In this document: positions 1 to 7,966 of the stretch, piece after piece | Layout of the letters: every line of letters begins with the position of its first letter | Position numbering within the stretch: position 1 is the stretch's first letter | Program-made: the position numbers and the translations under genes | Notes under the pieces: generated by a model | What the model saw: the letters and a program-made list of their open reading frames with translations, nothing else | What the model was told of the DNA's origin: nothing | Databases searched by the model: none | From: Microbispora sp. NBC_01189 | GTDB taxonomy: Bacteria > Actinomycetota > Actinomycetes > Streptosporangiales > Streptosporangiaceae | Direction: 5' to 3' | DNA: 64,000 nt | Assembly: GCF_036010665.1 (NCBI RefSeq) | Contig: NZ_CP108581.1 | Coordinates: 1,332,001 to 1,396,000, forward strand

Positions 1-550
1 AGTCGGCGGCGGAGATCAGGCCCTTGGCGACCGAGGTGCCGAACTTCTCGTCGAAGAACAGCCGCTCGCCGTACCGCGCGATGAGGGTGTCGGGCGACCA
101 CGCCTCGTTGTCCACGATCCACACGCCGCCGGGACCGATGACGAGGTGGTCGATCGACGCCTCTCCGGGGACGGCCCGGCCGTCCATGACCCGGTAGCCG
201 TGCCGGCGCAGCATGAGGCGCAGCAGCCGGCCGGTGCGCACCTCGCCGCGGCGCTTGCCCCGCCACACCGCCGTGCGCTCGTACAGGCGCCAGGCGACGA
301 ACCAGTCGACGCCACCCGCGAGAGCGCCCAGCACGAGCCCCGCGGCGAACGGGTTCAACCCGAGCCGCGAGCCCAGCAGGTTGCCCGCGGCGAAGCCCGC
401 GACCGTGATGGCGGCCCGTATCCGGAGCCGGTTCTTGCGCCCCGCGAACCAGAACGTCACGTACAGGTTCTGCGGCGACGCGCCGGTGAACTTCTCGTCC
501 TTCGGCACATAGATGGAACCGTTCGGCACGCCAACCCCCACAGTCTGCAT
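1..550 (-). CDS. NERD-domain protein, C-terminus beyond window edge
   Basis: Frame is open from an ATG at 550 through the left edge, so 183 residues are visible and the C-terminus is missing. A GGGAG sits about 10 nt upstream of the ATG. Residues about 45-88 form two hydrophobic stretches, likely membrane segments, and from about 105 the sequence follows the NERD (nuclease-related domain) pattern, with GEVRTGRLL, then IDHLVIGPGGVWIVDN at 133-148. NERD proteins are predicted endonuclease-like enzymes; the role here is unknown. The more terminal catalytic residues cannot be inspected. The region 551-669 upstream holds only a short promoter-sized gap shared with the divergent TetR gene. Confidence 0.75.
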   Translation of the reverse strand, partial: MQTVGVGVPNGSIYVPKDEKFTGASPQNLYVTFWFAGRKNRLRIRAAITVAGFAAGNLLGSRLGLNPFAAGLVLGALAGGVDWFVAWRLYERTAVWRGKRRGEVRTGRLLRLMLRRHGYRVMDGRAVPGEASIDHLVIGPGGVWIVDNEAWSPDTLIARYGERLFFDEKFGTSVAKGLISAAD

Positions 551-669
551 GCGGCTTTCTCCCGGGATACCCGAGCGGGAATCCCAACCCTCCTAAGGTG
601 AGGGAAGTAATGCGATTCCGCCAGTCCTTGGCTGACTCATTACCCGGGCGGCACAGCCCCCAGGCGTCG

Positions 670-683
670 ACCGACCAGTCGGT
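670..683. promoter_or_regulatory. Palindromic operator upstream of TetR gene
   Basis: ACCGACCAGTCGGT is a perfect inverted repeat (6-bp arms, 2-bp centre) ending 29 bp before the ATG of the TetR gene. A 17-nt match with one change, ACCGACCAG[T/C]CGGTATGC, recurs at 6004-6020 before the acyl-CoA operon. Autoregulation by the adjacent TetR protein is inferred. Confidence 0.65.
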
Positions 684-712
684 ATGCTTGGGCCGTGACG
701 AAGGAGGTCAGG

Positions 713-1336
713 ATGTCCCGGCGTGCATCGAATCTCCCCGCGCCCGCCGGTCGCGGCGCGCCCGTGGAGGAGCCCGTACGGCGGCGCCTGCTCGCCGAGG
801 CGACCCGGCTGTTCGCCGAGCGGGGCTTCGAGAGCACCTCGGTCCAGGAGATCGTCGCGGCGGCCGGGGTCACCAAGGGCGCGATGTACCACTACTTCGG
901 GTCCAAGGACGACCTGCTGCACGAGATCTACGCCCGGGTGCTGCGCCTGCAGATGGAGCGGCTCAACCACTTCGCCGGCGCCGGGGGCCCGGTGGCCGAG
1001 CGGCTCCACGCGGCGGCGACGGACGTCGTCGTGACCACGGTCGACAACCTGGACGACTCGAAGATCTTCTTCAGGTCGATGCACCAGCTGGCCCCCGAGA
1101 CCCACCGGAGCGTGCGGGCCGAGCGGCGCCGCTACCACGAGCGGTTCCGCGGCCTCGTCGCCGAGGGGCAGCGCGACGGCGTCTTCCGCGACGACATCCC
1201 GGCCGAGATGGTGGTCGACTTCTTCTTCGGCTCGGTCCACCACCTCGGCACCTGGTATCACCCGGACGGCCCACTGACCGGCAAGGAGGTCGGCCGCCAC
1301 TTCGCCGACCTCCTGCTCGGCTCGCTGCGCCCCTGA
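713..1336 (+). CDS. TetR/AcrR-family regulator of acyl-CoA operon
   Basis: A 207-residue protein with an N-terminal TetR helix-turn-helix (SVQEIVAAAGVTKGAMYHYF, about residues 40-59) and an all-helical ligand-binding remainder, the usual TetR length. I chose ATG 713 because AAGGAGGT at 701-708 lies just before it; a GTG at 695 would add six residues but has no comparable ribosome site. The gene is tail-to-tail with a four-gene fatty-acid operon on the minus strand, and the same palindrome precedes both. It is therefore inferred to repress that operon and itself, with an acyl-CoA as the likely inducer. It is not obviously KstR2, whose known operator differs. Confidence 0.85.
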   Translation: MSRRASNLPAPAGRGAPVEEPVRRRLLAEATRLFAERGFESTSVQEIVAAAGVTKGAMYHYFGSKDDLLHEIYARVLRLQMERLNHFAGAGGPVAERLHAAATDVVVTTVDNLDDSKIFFRSMHQLAPETHRSVRAERRRYHERFRGLVAEGQRDGVFRDDIPAEMVVDFFFGSVHHLGTWYHPDGPLTGKEVGRHFADLLLGSLRP

Positions 1337-1353
1337 GAAGCGGCCCTGAGAGG

Positions 1354-2580
1354 TCAGACCGGCGCGGGGAGGTCCGCCGGCCCGGCGAGGGCCTCACGGT
1401 GGTCACCGGGGGTGCCGAGTGCGATCTGGTCGGCCTTGGCCCGCTTGAGGTACAGGTGCGCGGGATGTTCCCAGGTCATCCCGATGCCGCCGTGAAGCTG
1501 CACGCACTCCTCGGCGGCGTGGACGGCGACCGCTCCGCAGTGCGCCTGAGCCACCGCGACGGCCACCGCGATGTCCCCCGCGATCGGCGCCTCCGCGAGC
1601 CGGGCGGCCGCGTTCCGGGCCGCCGCCCTGGCCCCCGCGATCTCCAGCCACAGATCGGCCAGCCGGTGCTTGACCGCCTGGAACGACCCCACCGGCCGGG
1701 CGAACTGCCTGCGCTCCCTGACGTACGCGACCGTGGTGGCGAGGCACCACTCGGCGATCCCGAGCTGCTCGGAGGCGAGCAGCCCCGCGCCGCGCAGCAG
1801 GGCCTCCCGCACCCACGGCGTCTCAGGGCCGCCGGCGGTGGCGACGACGCGCGCGGGGGCCGAGGCGAACGACACCGTCGCGACCGGCCGGGTCAGGTCG
1901 AGCGAGGTGGCCGGGGTCACCCGTACGGGTCCCCGGACAGCTCCTCCGACGGCCCCTCCGGCAGCCCCTCCGAGAGCCGCAGCCGGGGACGCCTCCACCG
2001 CGCACAGGGCGGTGCCCCGCGTCAGCCGTACCGGGACGAGCAGGACGTCGGCGATCTCCGCGCCGATCACGCCGCCGGCGGTGCCGGTCACCGTGCCGTC
2101 CTCGCCGAGGGCCACCGCGGGGGCCGGCGGAGCGTACGGCGAGGCGGCGAACGGCACCGCGAGCGCGGCGGTCGCCTCCCCGGACGCCAGGCGGCCCAGC
2201 AGCTCGCCGGCCACCACTCCCCCCGCGTCTCCCCCCGCCGTTCCCCACGCCGACAGGAGCGCCTGGGTCGCGAGGACGGCGCTCGCGAGGAACGGCACCG
2301 GCGCCACGGCGCGGCCCAGCTCCTCCAGCACGACGGCGGCCTCACGGGCCGACGCCCCGCCCGCACCGGAGGCTGCGCCCCCGAGTTCCTCGGGCACCAG
2401 CAGCCCGCCCACGCCGATGTCGCGGGCCAGCGTCTTCCACAGCTCCGCGTCGTACGGCGTGCCGGACTCCACACCGGATTCGACGCGGCCCAGTACGGCG
2501 GACGGAGAGCACCGGTCGGCGAGCAGGTCGCGCACGGCGGCCCGCAGCTCCTCCTCCACCTCCGTGTAGAGCAGGGTCAT
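1354..2580 (-). CDS. Acyl-CoA dehydrogenase
   Basis: A 408-residue acyl-CoA dehydrogenase, the last gene of the operon. It would oxidise an acyl-CoA to the enoyl-CoA using FAD. The C-terminal half carries the family pattern LASEQLGIAEWCLATTVAYVRERRQFARPVGSFQAVKH (shown in part: YVRERRQFARPVG, about residues 280-292) and a late HGGIGMTWEHPAHLYLKR-like end typical of the family. The ATG at 2580 overlaps the upstream stop as ATGA, which favours it over the longer frame starting at 2598. The N-terminal half is alanine/glycine-rich and loosely conserved, so it may be one subunit of a heteromeric FadE pair with the neighbour at 2577-3749. Pairing of this kind is known in actinobacterial steroid FadE enzymes; applying it here is inference. 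Confidence 0.85.
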   Translation of the reverse strand: MTLLYTEVEEELRAAVRDLLADRCSPSAVLGRVESGVESGTPYDAELWKTLARDIGVGGLLVPEELGGAASGAGGASAREAAVVLEELGRAVAPVPFLASAVLATQALLSAWGTAGGDAGGVVAGELLGRLASGEATAALAVPFAASPYAPPAPAVALGEDGTVTGTAGGVIGAEIADVLLVPVRLTRGTALCAVEASPAAALGGAAGGAVGGAVRGPVRVTPATSLDLTRPVATVSFASAPARVVATAGGPETPWVREALLRGAGLLASEQLGIAEWCLATTVAYVRERRQFARPVGSFQAVKHRLADLWLEIAGARAAARNAAARLAEAPIAGDIAVAVAVAQAHCGAVAVHAAEECVQLHGGIGMTWEHPAHLYLKRAKADQIALGTPGDHREALAGPADLPAPV

Positions 2581-3749
2581 CGGGGGAGGTCCTTCCACGC
2601 GACGTCCTTGTCGGCACGCGGCTCGGCGGGCAGCCCGAGCACGCGTTCGGCGATGATGTTCCGCAGGATCTCCGAGGTGCCGCCCTCGATCGAGTTGCCC
2701 TTGGCCCGCAGGTAGCGGTAGCCCGCCTCCCGGCCGAGGAAGTCGACCGTCTCGGGGCGGCGGAAGGTCCAGTCGTCGTAGGCGAGGCCGTCCTCACGCA
2801 ACAGCTCGACCTCCAGGCCGGAGAGCTCCTGGTGCAGCCGGGCGAAGGCGAGCTTCATCCCCGAGCCCTCCGGCCCCGGGTGCCCGGCGGCGAGCTGCTC
2901 GCGCAGCCGTGCGGCCGTCAGGCGCATGACCTCCGACTCCACCCAGAGCCGCAGCAGCCGCTGGTGCAGGTCGTGGGTGCGCAGCTCGGGCCGGGAGCGC
3001 CACGTGTCGGCGACGACCTCCATCATCGTGCGGCGGACCGGCATGCCGCCGATGGCGACCCGCTCGTTCATCAGCGTGGCCTGCGCGACGCGCCAGCCGT
3101 CTCCGGCCTCGCCCAGCCGCAGCGCCTCGGGCAGGCGGACCCCGGTGAGGAACACCTCGTTGAACTCGGCCTCACCGGTGATCTGGCGCAGCGGGCGCAC
3201 CTCGACGCCCGGCGCGCGCATGTCGCAGACGAAGTAGGTCAGCCCGCCGTGCTTGGGCACGCCGGGGTCGGTGCGGGCCAGCAGGAGACCCCAGCGGGCG
3301 GTGTGCGCGCTCGACGTCCACACCTTCTGGCCGTCCACCACCCATTCGTCGCCCTCGCGTACGGCGCGGGTGGCCAGGGTGGCGAGGTCGGAACCGGCGC
3401 CCGGCTCGCTGAAGAGCTGGCACCACACCTCCTCGCCGGTCCAGAGGGGACGCAGGAAGCGCCGCTTCTGCTCCTCGGTGCCGAAGGCGAGGATCGTCGG
3501 GGCGGCCATGCCGAGGCCGATGCCGATGCGGCCCGGCTGGTTGTCGGGCGTGCCCCTCAGCTCCCGGTCGGCCACCGCCTGCAGCTCCCGGGGCGCGCCG
3601 AGGCCGCCGAGGCCCTCGGGGAAGTGCACCCAGGCGAGCCCGGCGTCGAACCGGGCGCGCAGGAACGCCAGGCGGTCCACGGCCGCCGGGTCGTGCTCCG
3701 CGAGGAAGGCCGCGGCGCGCCGGGCGACCGACGCCTCGTCCCATGTCAC
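2577..3749 (-). CDS. Acyl-CoA dehydrogenase
   Basis: A 390-residue acyl-CoA dehydrogenase with the well-kept flavin and substrate motifs WCQLFSEPGAGSDLA (about residues 111-125) and VWTSSAH (about 144-150), and an EGGTSEILRNIIAERVLGLP end (about 355-374). The latter region contains the loop where the catalytic base lies in many family members. It is translationally coupled to the next gene by ATGA at 2577-2580 and follows the upstream dehydrogenase after 7 bp. The tight spacing indicates one transcript. Substrate chain length or steroid specificity cannot be read from sequence. Confidence 0.9.
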   Translation of the reverse strand: MTWDEASVARRAAAFLAEHDPAAVDRLAFLRARFDAGLAWVHFPEGLGGLGAPRELQAVADRELRGTPDNQPGRIGIGLGMAAPTILAFGTEEQKRRFLRPLWTGEEVWCQLFSEPGAGSDLATLATRAVREGDEWVVDGQKVWTSSAHTARWGLLLARTDPGVPKHGGLTYFVCDMRAPGVEVRPLRQITGEAEFNEVFLTGVRLPEALRLGEAGDGWRVAQATLMNERVAIGGMPVRRTMMEVVADTWRSRPELRTHDLHQRLLRLWVESEVMRLTAARLREQLAAGHPGPEGSGMKLAFARLHQELSGLEVELLREDGLAYDDWTFRRPETVDFLGREAGYRYLRAKGNSIEGGTSEILRNIIAERVLGLPAEPRADKDVAWKDLPR

Positions 3750-3756
3750 CGGAAGA

Positions 3757-4974
3757 TCACCCCATGTGTCTCTTGAGCTCGCGGCGGGCCAGCGACCGCT
3801 TGTGGACCTCGTCGGGGCCGTCGGCGAACCGCAGGGCCCGCGCCCCCGCCCACAGCGCGGCGAGAGGATAATCCTGGCTCAGCCCGGCGGCGCCGTGGGC
3901 CTGGATCGCCTTGTCCAGGATCCACTCCACGGTCGCGGGTGCGGCGATCTTGATGGCCTGGATCTCGGTGTGCGCGCCCCGGTTGCCGGCGGTGTCCATC
4001 AGCCAGGCGGTCTTGAGCACCAGCAGGCGCAGTTGCTCGATGCGCACCCGCGACTCGGCGATCCAGTCCTGGATCACCCCCTGCCGGGCCAGCGGCCCGC
4101 CGAACGCCTCGCGCGACAGCACCCGGCGGCACGTCAGCTCCACCGCCCGCTCGGCCATGCCGACGAGCCGCATGCAGTGGTGGATCCGGCCGGGCCCGAG
4201 CCGCGCCTGGGCGATGGCGAAGCCGCCGCCCTCCTCGCCGACCAGGTTGCCCACGGGCACGCGTACGTCCTCGAACACCACCTCGGCGTGGCCGCCGTGG
4301 TCGGCGTCGTCGTACCCGAAGACGGTCATGCCGCGCCGTACGGTGAGACCGGGGGTGTCGCGCGGGACGAGCACCATGCTCTGCTGCCGGTGCCTGGGCG
4401 CCTCGGGGTCCGTCTTGCCCATCACGACGAAGACCCGGCAGTTCGGGTCCATCGCGCCGGTGATGTACCACTTGCGGCCGTTGACGACGTACTCGTCGCC
4501 GTCCCTCGTGATGGAGGTCGCGATGTTCGTCGCGTCGGAGGAGGCCACCTCGGGCTCGGTCATCGCGAACGCCGACCTGATCTCCCCGGCCAGCAGCGGC
4601 TCCAGATACTCCGCGCGCTGCCGCGTGCTGCCGAACTCCGCCAGCAGTTCCATGTTGCCGGTGTCGGGGGCGGCGCAGTTGGTCGCGGGCGGCGCGATGG
4701 CCGGCGACCTGCCCATGATCTCGGCGAGCGGGGCGTACTGGAGGTTGGTCAGCCCCGCGCCCTGCTCTCCTGGAAGAAAGAGGTTCCACAGGCCGCGCGA
4801 GCGGGCCTCGGCCCTGAGGTCCTCCAGCAGCGGCGGCGGGCCCCAGCCGCCGGCCGCCCGGACCACGGCCGCCTGCTCGTGGAAGGCGCGCTCGGCCGGG
4901 TGGACGCACTCGTCCATGAACGCGAGCAGCCGGGCCCGCAGCTCCTCCGTCCTGTCGTCGAACGCGAAGTGCAT
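3757..4974 (-). CDS. Acyl-CoA dehydrogenase (ACAD10/11-like)
   Basis: A 405-residue acyl-CoA dehydrogenase. It shows SAFAMTEPEVASSDATNI (about residues 133-150) and NGRKWYITGAMDP (about 165-177) in the flavin-binding region, and AAPATVEWILDKAIQAHGAAGLSQDYPLA near the C-terminus. Its ATG abuts the stop of the phosphotransferase gene (TGAATG). A phosphotransferase next to this type of dehydrogenase mirrors the fusion in animal ACAD10/ACAD11, which handle 4-hydroxy acyl-CoAs by phosphorylation followed by elimination. The equivalent role here, acting on hydroxy-acyl-CoAs, is inference from that association. Confidence 0.88.
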   Translation of the reverse strand: MHFAFDDRTEELRARLLAFMDECVHPAERAFHEQAAVVRAAGGWGPPPLLEDLRAEARSRGLWNLFLPGEQGAGLTNLQYAPLAEIMGRSPAIAPPATNCAAPDTGNMELLAEFGSTRQRAEYLEPLLAGEIRSAFAMTEPEVASSDATNIATSITRDGDEYVVNGRKWYITGAMDPNCRVFVVMGKTDPEAPRHRQQSMVLVPRDTPGLTVRRGMTVFGYDDADHGGHAEVVFEDVRVPVGNLVGEEGGGFAIAQARLGPGRIHHCMRLVGMAERAVELTCRRVLSREAFGGPLARQGVIQDWIAESRVRIEQLRLLVLKTAWLMDTAGNRGAHTEIQAIKIAAPATVEWILDKAIQAHGAAGLSQDYPLAALWAGARALRFADGPDEVHKRSLARRELKRHMG

Positions 4975-5991
4975 TCAGACCTCCATGAGCCCGCGAGCGA
5001 CGAGCGGGGCGACCTGCTCGCCGATCCCCGCGAAGCCCTCCCCCACCGTGAGGCCCATCGCGTGGCGGAAGTGGATGCCCTCGGCGATCACCGCGAGCTT
5101 GAAGCAGGCGAGGCCGACGTACCAGCCGAACCGGGACAGGTCGCGCCCGGACGCCTCCCCGTAGCGCGCGGCGAGCTCCGCGCCCGCTTCGATCGGCAGG
5201 AGCGGCGCCGCGCCGTCCGCCTCACCCGCCGCACCGGTCGCGCCGACCGCGCGGCCCGCGGCGGGGTCGAGCGCGGCGACCTCGCCGTACAGGAGGAACA
5301 GCGCCAGGTCGGTGAGCGGGTCGCCGAGCGTGGACATCTCCCAGTCGAGCACGGCCCGCACCTCGCCGCCGGCGACCAGCGTGTTGCCGAGCTTGAAGTC
5401 GCCGTGCAGGATCGCCGGAGCGGCCCGGTCGGGCGGCGGCTCGGGTACGTCGCGGATGAGGCGTTCGCACAGGTCGTCGAAGCCGGGGACGTCCCGGCTG
5501 CGGGAGGCGTCGAGCTGCCGCCTCCACCGGGTGACCTGCCGCTCCAGGAAGCCCTCGGGCCTGCCGAAGTCGCCGAGCCCCACGCTCCCGGGAGTGATCG
5601 AGTGCAGCGCGGCCAGCACGTCCACCAGCGCGTGGGCCAGGGTGGGGGTGAGCGGCGGCTGCCCGCCCTCGACGTGCTCCATCACGAAGAAGGGCGCGCC
5701 GATCACCTCGGTGTCCCGGCACAGGTGGAACGTGCGCGGCACGGGGACCGCGGTGTCGCGCAGGGCGCTCATCACCCGGTGCTCCCGCGCCATGTCGTGT
5801 GCGGTGGCCAGAACGTGCCCGAGCGGCGGCCGGCGCACGACGTACGTCCGCTCGGCGTCGCGGACCACGTACGTGAGGTTGGACCTCCCGCCGACGATCA
5901 GCTCGGCGGTGAGCGGCCCTTCGGTCAGGCCCGCGCGCCGGAGGTGCCCGGCGAGGCGGGCGAGATCGAGGCCGGGCGGGTCGGCGTACAC
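4975..5991 (-). CDS. APH-fold phosphotransferase family protein, first gene of acyl-CoA operon
   Basis: A kinase-like protein of the aminoglycoside-phosphotransferase fold. It has LILHGDFKLGN-type catalytic loop (AILHGDFKLGNTLV) followed by VLDWEMSTLGDPLTDLA, the Brenner and DxE/D metal motifs. In ACAD10/11-like pathways such a domain phosphorylates 4-hydroxyacyl-CoA; here that is inferred from the adjacent dehydrogenase. Start choice is uncertain: the frame is open to a GTG at 6081, with further GTGs at 6030 and 5991. I prefer 5991 (338 residues) because the TetR-type palindrome at 6003-6018 would otherwise lie inside the coding region and because the 6081 GTG sits in a short local duplication. 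A start at 5991 implies a very short leader. Confidence 0.8.
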   Translation of the reverse strand: MYADPPGLDLARLAGHLRRAGLTEGPLTAELIVGGRSNLTYVVRDAERTYVVRRPPLGHVLATAHDMAREHRVMSALRDTAVPVPRTFHLCRDTEVIGAPFFVMEHVEGGQPPLTPTLAHALVDVLAALHSITPGSVGLGDFGRPEGFLERQVTRWRRQLDASRSRDVPGFDDLCERLIRDVPEPPPDRAAPAILHGDFKLGNTLVAGGEVRAVLDWEMSTLGDPLTDLALFLLYGEVAALDPAAGRAVGATGAAGEADGAAPLLPIEAGAELAARYGEASGRDLSRFGWYVGLACFKLAVIAEGIHFRHAMGLTVGEGFAGIGEQVAPLVARGLMEV

Positions 5992-6002
5992 CCCGTGAGC
6001 GT

Positions 6003-6018
6003 ACCGACCAGCCGGTAT
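6003..6018. promoter_or_regulatory. Palindromic operator before the acyl-CoA operon
   Basis: TACCGACCAGCCGGTA has 5-bp perfect arms (TACCG/CGGTA) around a 6-bp centre. Extended to 6020 it matches the site before the TetR gene at 670 in all but one position. It lies 12 bp upstream of the favoured GTG start at 5991. Confidence 0.6.
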
Positions 6019-6067
6019 GCGTGTCGACACGGCGCCCGCCCGGAAGGGCGGTTCGAGGCGGCGCTCA

Positions 6068-6121
6068 GCCGCGTCACTCACCGCGGAGGAACAGCCGCGT
6101 CACTCAGCTGCGGAGGAACAG
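6068..6121. repeat. Local tandem duplication of about 26 bp
   Basis: The block GCCGCGTCACTCA followed by GCGGAGGAACAG occurs twice back to back (6068-6093 and 6094-6121), the copies differing by a small change in the middle. It covers the last codons of the TetR gene that ends at 6104 and duplicates them into the upstream end of the phosphotransferase frame, so the start at 6081 may be an artefact of the duplication. Confidence 0.6.
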
Positions 6122-6679
6122 GGTCATGAGGTCCTCGCAGGCCGCGCGCAGGTCCTCGGGGGACGGGGTGCCGCCCGCGCCCGCCACCGCGTCGAACAGC
6201 AGGCCGTCGACGTAGGCCACCATCTGCCCGCCCCGGCGTTCGGGGTCGGGTGAGCCCGCGGCGGCCAGCATGGCGACGGCGGGCTCGCGGATGCGGCGGC
6301 CCAGTTCGTCGTACAGCCTGCGCAGCTCCGGCCGGCGGGTCGCCTCCAGCGCCAGTTCGTACCGGGCGACGGTGGTCTCCCGGTGCTCGGTCATCGCCGC
6401 GTACACGAAGGCGGCGAGGAGGTCCGTCAGGTCGGCGGCGCCCCCCTCGCCGAAGGGGAGACCGGACACCACCGTGGAGAGTGCCGCCGCCTCGCGCTCC
6501 GACAGCCGGGCCAGCGTCAGCTCCAGCAGCGCCGCACGGGTGCGGGCGCAGTTCGACGTGGACCCGGGAGGGAGGCCGGCGGCCTCGTCGACCGCCCGGT
6601 GGGTCAGCCCCCGCATGCCGCGCTCGGCCAGGATCGCGATGGCCGCGTCCGCGACGAAGAGCGCCCGCTGACTGTTCAC
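6104..6679 (-). CDS. TetR-family repressor of divergent monooxygenase
   Basis: A 191-residue TetR-type protein beginning at GTG 6679. The N-terminus holds AIAILAERGMRGLTHRAVDEAAGLPPGSTSNCARTRAALLE-like helices, where the recognition segment reads GLPPGSTSNCARTR, a variant common in actinobacterial TetR proteins. The remainder is helical. The 70-bp gap to the divergent flavin monooxygenase contains two near-identical operators (6700-6713 and 6722-6735). It is therefore inferred to repress both genes; the ligand is unknown. Ribosome site before the GTG is weak (GGGG). Confidence 0.85.
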   Translation of the reverse strand: MNSQRALFVADAAIAILAERGMRGLTHRAVDEAAGLPPGSTSNCARTRAALLELTLARLSEREAAALSTVVSGLPFGEGGAADLTDLLAAFVYAAMTEHRETTVARYELALEATRRPELRRLYDELGRRIREPAVAMLAAAGSPDPERRGGQMVAYVDGLLFDAVAGAGGTPSPEDLRAACEDLMTLFLRS

Positions 6680-6698
6680 GGCCCCAATCGTACGGGCG

Positions 6699-6736
6699 CA
6701 CTACAGGCGTAGTAGTTTGTGACTACACCTGTAGTG
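6699..6736. promoter_or_regulatory. Paired TetR operators in divergent promoter
   Basis: Two 14-bp palindromes, ACTACAGGCGTAGT (6700-6713) and ACTACACCTGTAGT (6722-6735), lie 22 bp apart centre to centre, two helical turns. Together the 15-bp outer blocks form a larger inverted repeat with one mismatch. The position between divergent regulator and enzyme supports binding by the TetR protein encoded at 6104-6679. Confidence 0.7.
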
Positions 6737-6749
6737 AAGGAGGCCGGAC

Positions 6750-7934
6750 ATGGCGCAGGCAGTGGTGGTCGGAGCGGGCATCGGCGGGCTGACGACGGCG
6801 CTGGCCCTGGCGCGGAACGGCTGGCAGGTGACCGTCCTGGAGCAGGCGGCCTCCATCGAGCCGGTCGGCGCGGGGCTCGCGGTCGCGCCCAACGCGCTGC
6901 GGGCCCTCGACATGATCGGACTCGGGGACGAGGTCAGGAAGCTGTCGGCGATCCAGGGCGAGGCGGGCCTCCGGCGGCCGTCCGGCCGCTGGCTGTCGCG
7001 GACCACCGCCGAGGAGTCCGCCGCCCGGTACGGCGACTCGATCGTGCTGCTCACCCGGTCGGCGCTGGTCGGCATCCTCGCCGCGCGCCTGCCGGAAGGC
7101 GCCCTGCGGCTGGGCACCCGGGCCGAGTCGGCCGACCCCGGGACGGGCCTGGTCACCCTCGCCACCCCGGCAGGCGGCACGGCAGGCGGCACGGAGACGA
7201 TCCGGGCCGATCTCGTCGTGGCGGCGGACGGGATCCGGTCGCGGACCCGCGCGGCGCTGTTCCCCGGTCATCCCGAGCCCGTCTACGCGGGCGTGACGAG
7301 CTGGCGGGCGATCATCCCCTACGCCGGAACGGTCGGCGCGTCGGAGACCTGGGGGGCGGGCCTGGTGTTCGGAGTCATGCCGCTGGCGGGCGGCCAGGTC
7401 TACTGCTACGCCACGGCGCCGGTCGCGGCGGGCCTGCGCGCGGAGAGCGAGAAGGAGGAGCTCGTCCGCCTGTTCGGCCGCTGGCACGACCCGATCCCCG
7501 GGCTGCTGGCCGCCGCCGGCCCGGGCGCGGTGCTGCGCCACGACATCTACTCGCTCGACACCCCGCTGCCCGCGTTCCACTCCGGGCGGATCGCACTGCT
7601 GGGCGACGCGGCGCATCCCATGACGCCCAACCTCGGGCAGGGCGCCTGCCAGGCGATCGAGGACGCCGTCGTGCTCGCCCGGCACGTCTCGCCGGGCGGC
7701 GACCCGGCCCCGGATCCCGCTGCGGATCTCGCTGCGGGGCTCGCCGCGTACAGCCGGGAGCGGTTGGCCCGGACCACGCCGATCGTGCGGCGGTCGCGGC
7801 TGGTCGGGCGGATCAGCGGCTGGCGCGACCCGCTCGCGGTCGCCCTGCGCGACGGCGCGGTGCGCGCGGCGGGCCTGCTCGGCCCCGCCGTCGCGGTGCG
7901 CCAGTTCGACGACGTCTTCCGCTGGCCGGGCTGA
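6750..7934 (+). CDS. FAD-dependent group A monooxygenase
   Basis: A 394-residue flavoprotein with the N-terminal dinucleotide fold GAGIGG (residues 8-13), the second conserved block VVAADGIRSRTR (about 155-166) and the flavin ribityl motif GDAAHPMTPNLGQG (about 287-300). These are the three hallmarks of the class A aromatic/FAD hydroxylases related to salicylate and 3-hydroxybenzoate hydroxylases. GAAGGAGG just upstream of ATG 6750 is a strong ribosome site. It is divergent from a TetR gene with two operators between, so it is probably inducible by its substrate or a xenobiotic; the substrate is not deducible. Confidence 0.9.
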   Translation: MAQAVVVGAGIGGLTTALALARNGWQVTVLEQAASIEPVGAGLAVAPNALRALDMIGLGDEVRKLSAIQGEAGLRRPSGRWLSRTTAEESAARYGDSIVLLTRSALVGILAARLPEGALRLGTRAESADPGTGLVTLATPAGGTAGGTETIRADLVVAADGIRSRTRAALFPGHPEPVYAGVTSWRAIIPYAGTVGASETWGAGLVFGVMPLAGGQVYCYATAPVAAGLRAESEKEELVRLFGRWHDPIPGLLAAAGPGAVLRHDIYSLDTPLPAFHSGRIALLGDAAHPMTPNLGQGACQAIEDAVVLARHVSPGGDPAPDPAADLAAGLAAYSRERLARTTPIVRRSRLVGRISGWRDPLAVALRDGAVRAAGLLGPAVAVRQFDDVFRWPG

Positions 7935-7966
7935 GAGTGGTTCCCCGCGCTGAGCGACGCCGGGGA

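Noticed and set aside
3253-6129. 958-codon plus-strand open frame
   Set aside because: Antisense to three dehydrogenase genes; composition is arginine/proline/histidine-rich, typical of high-GC shadow frames.
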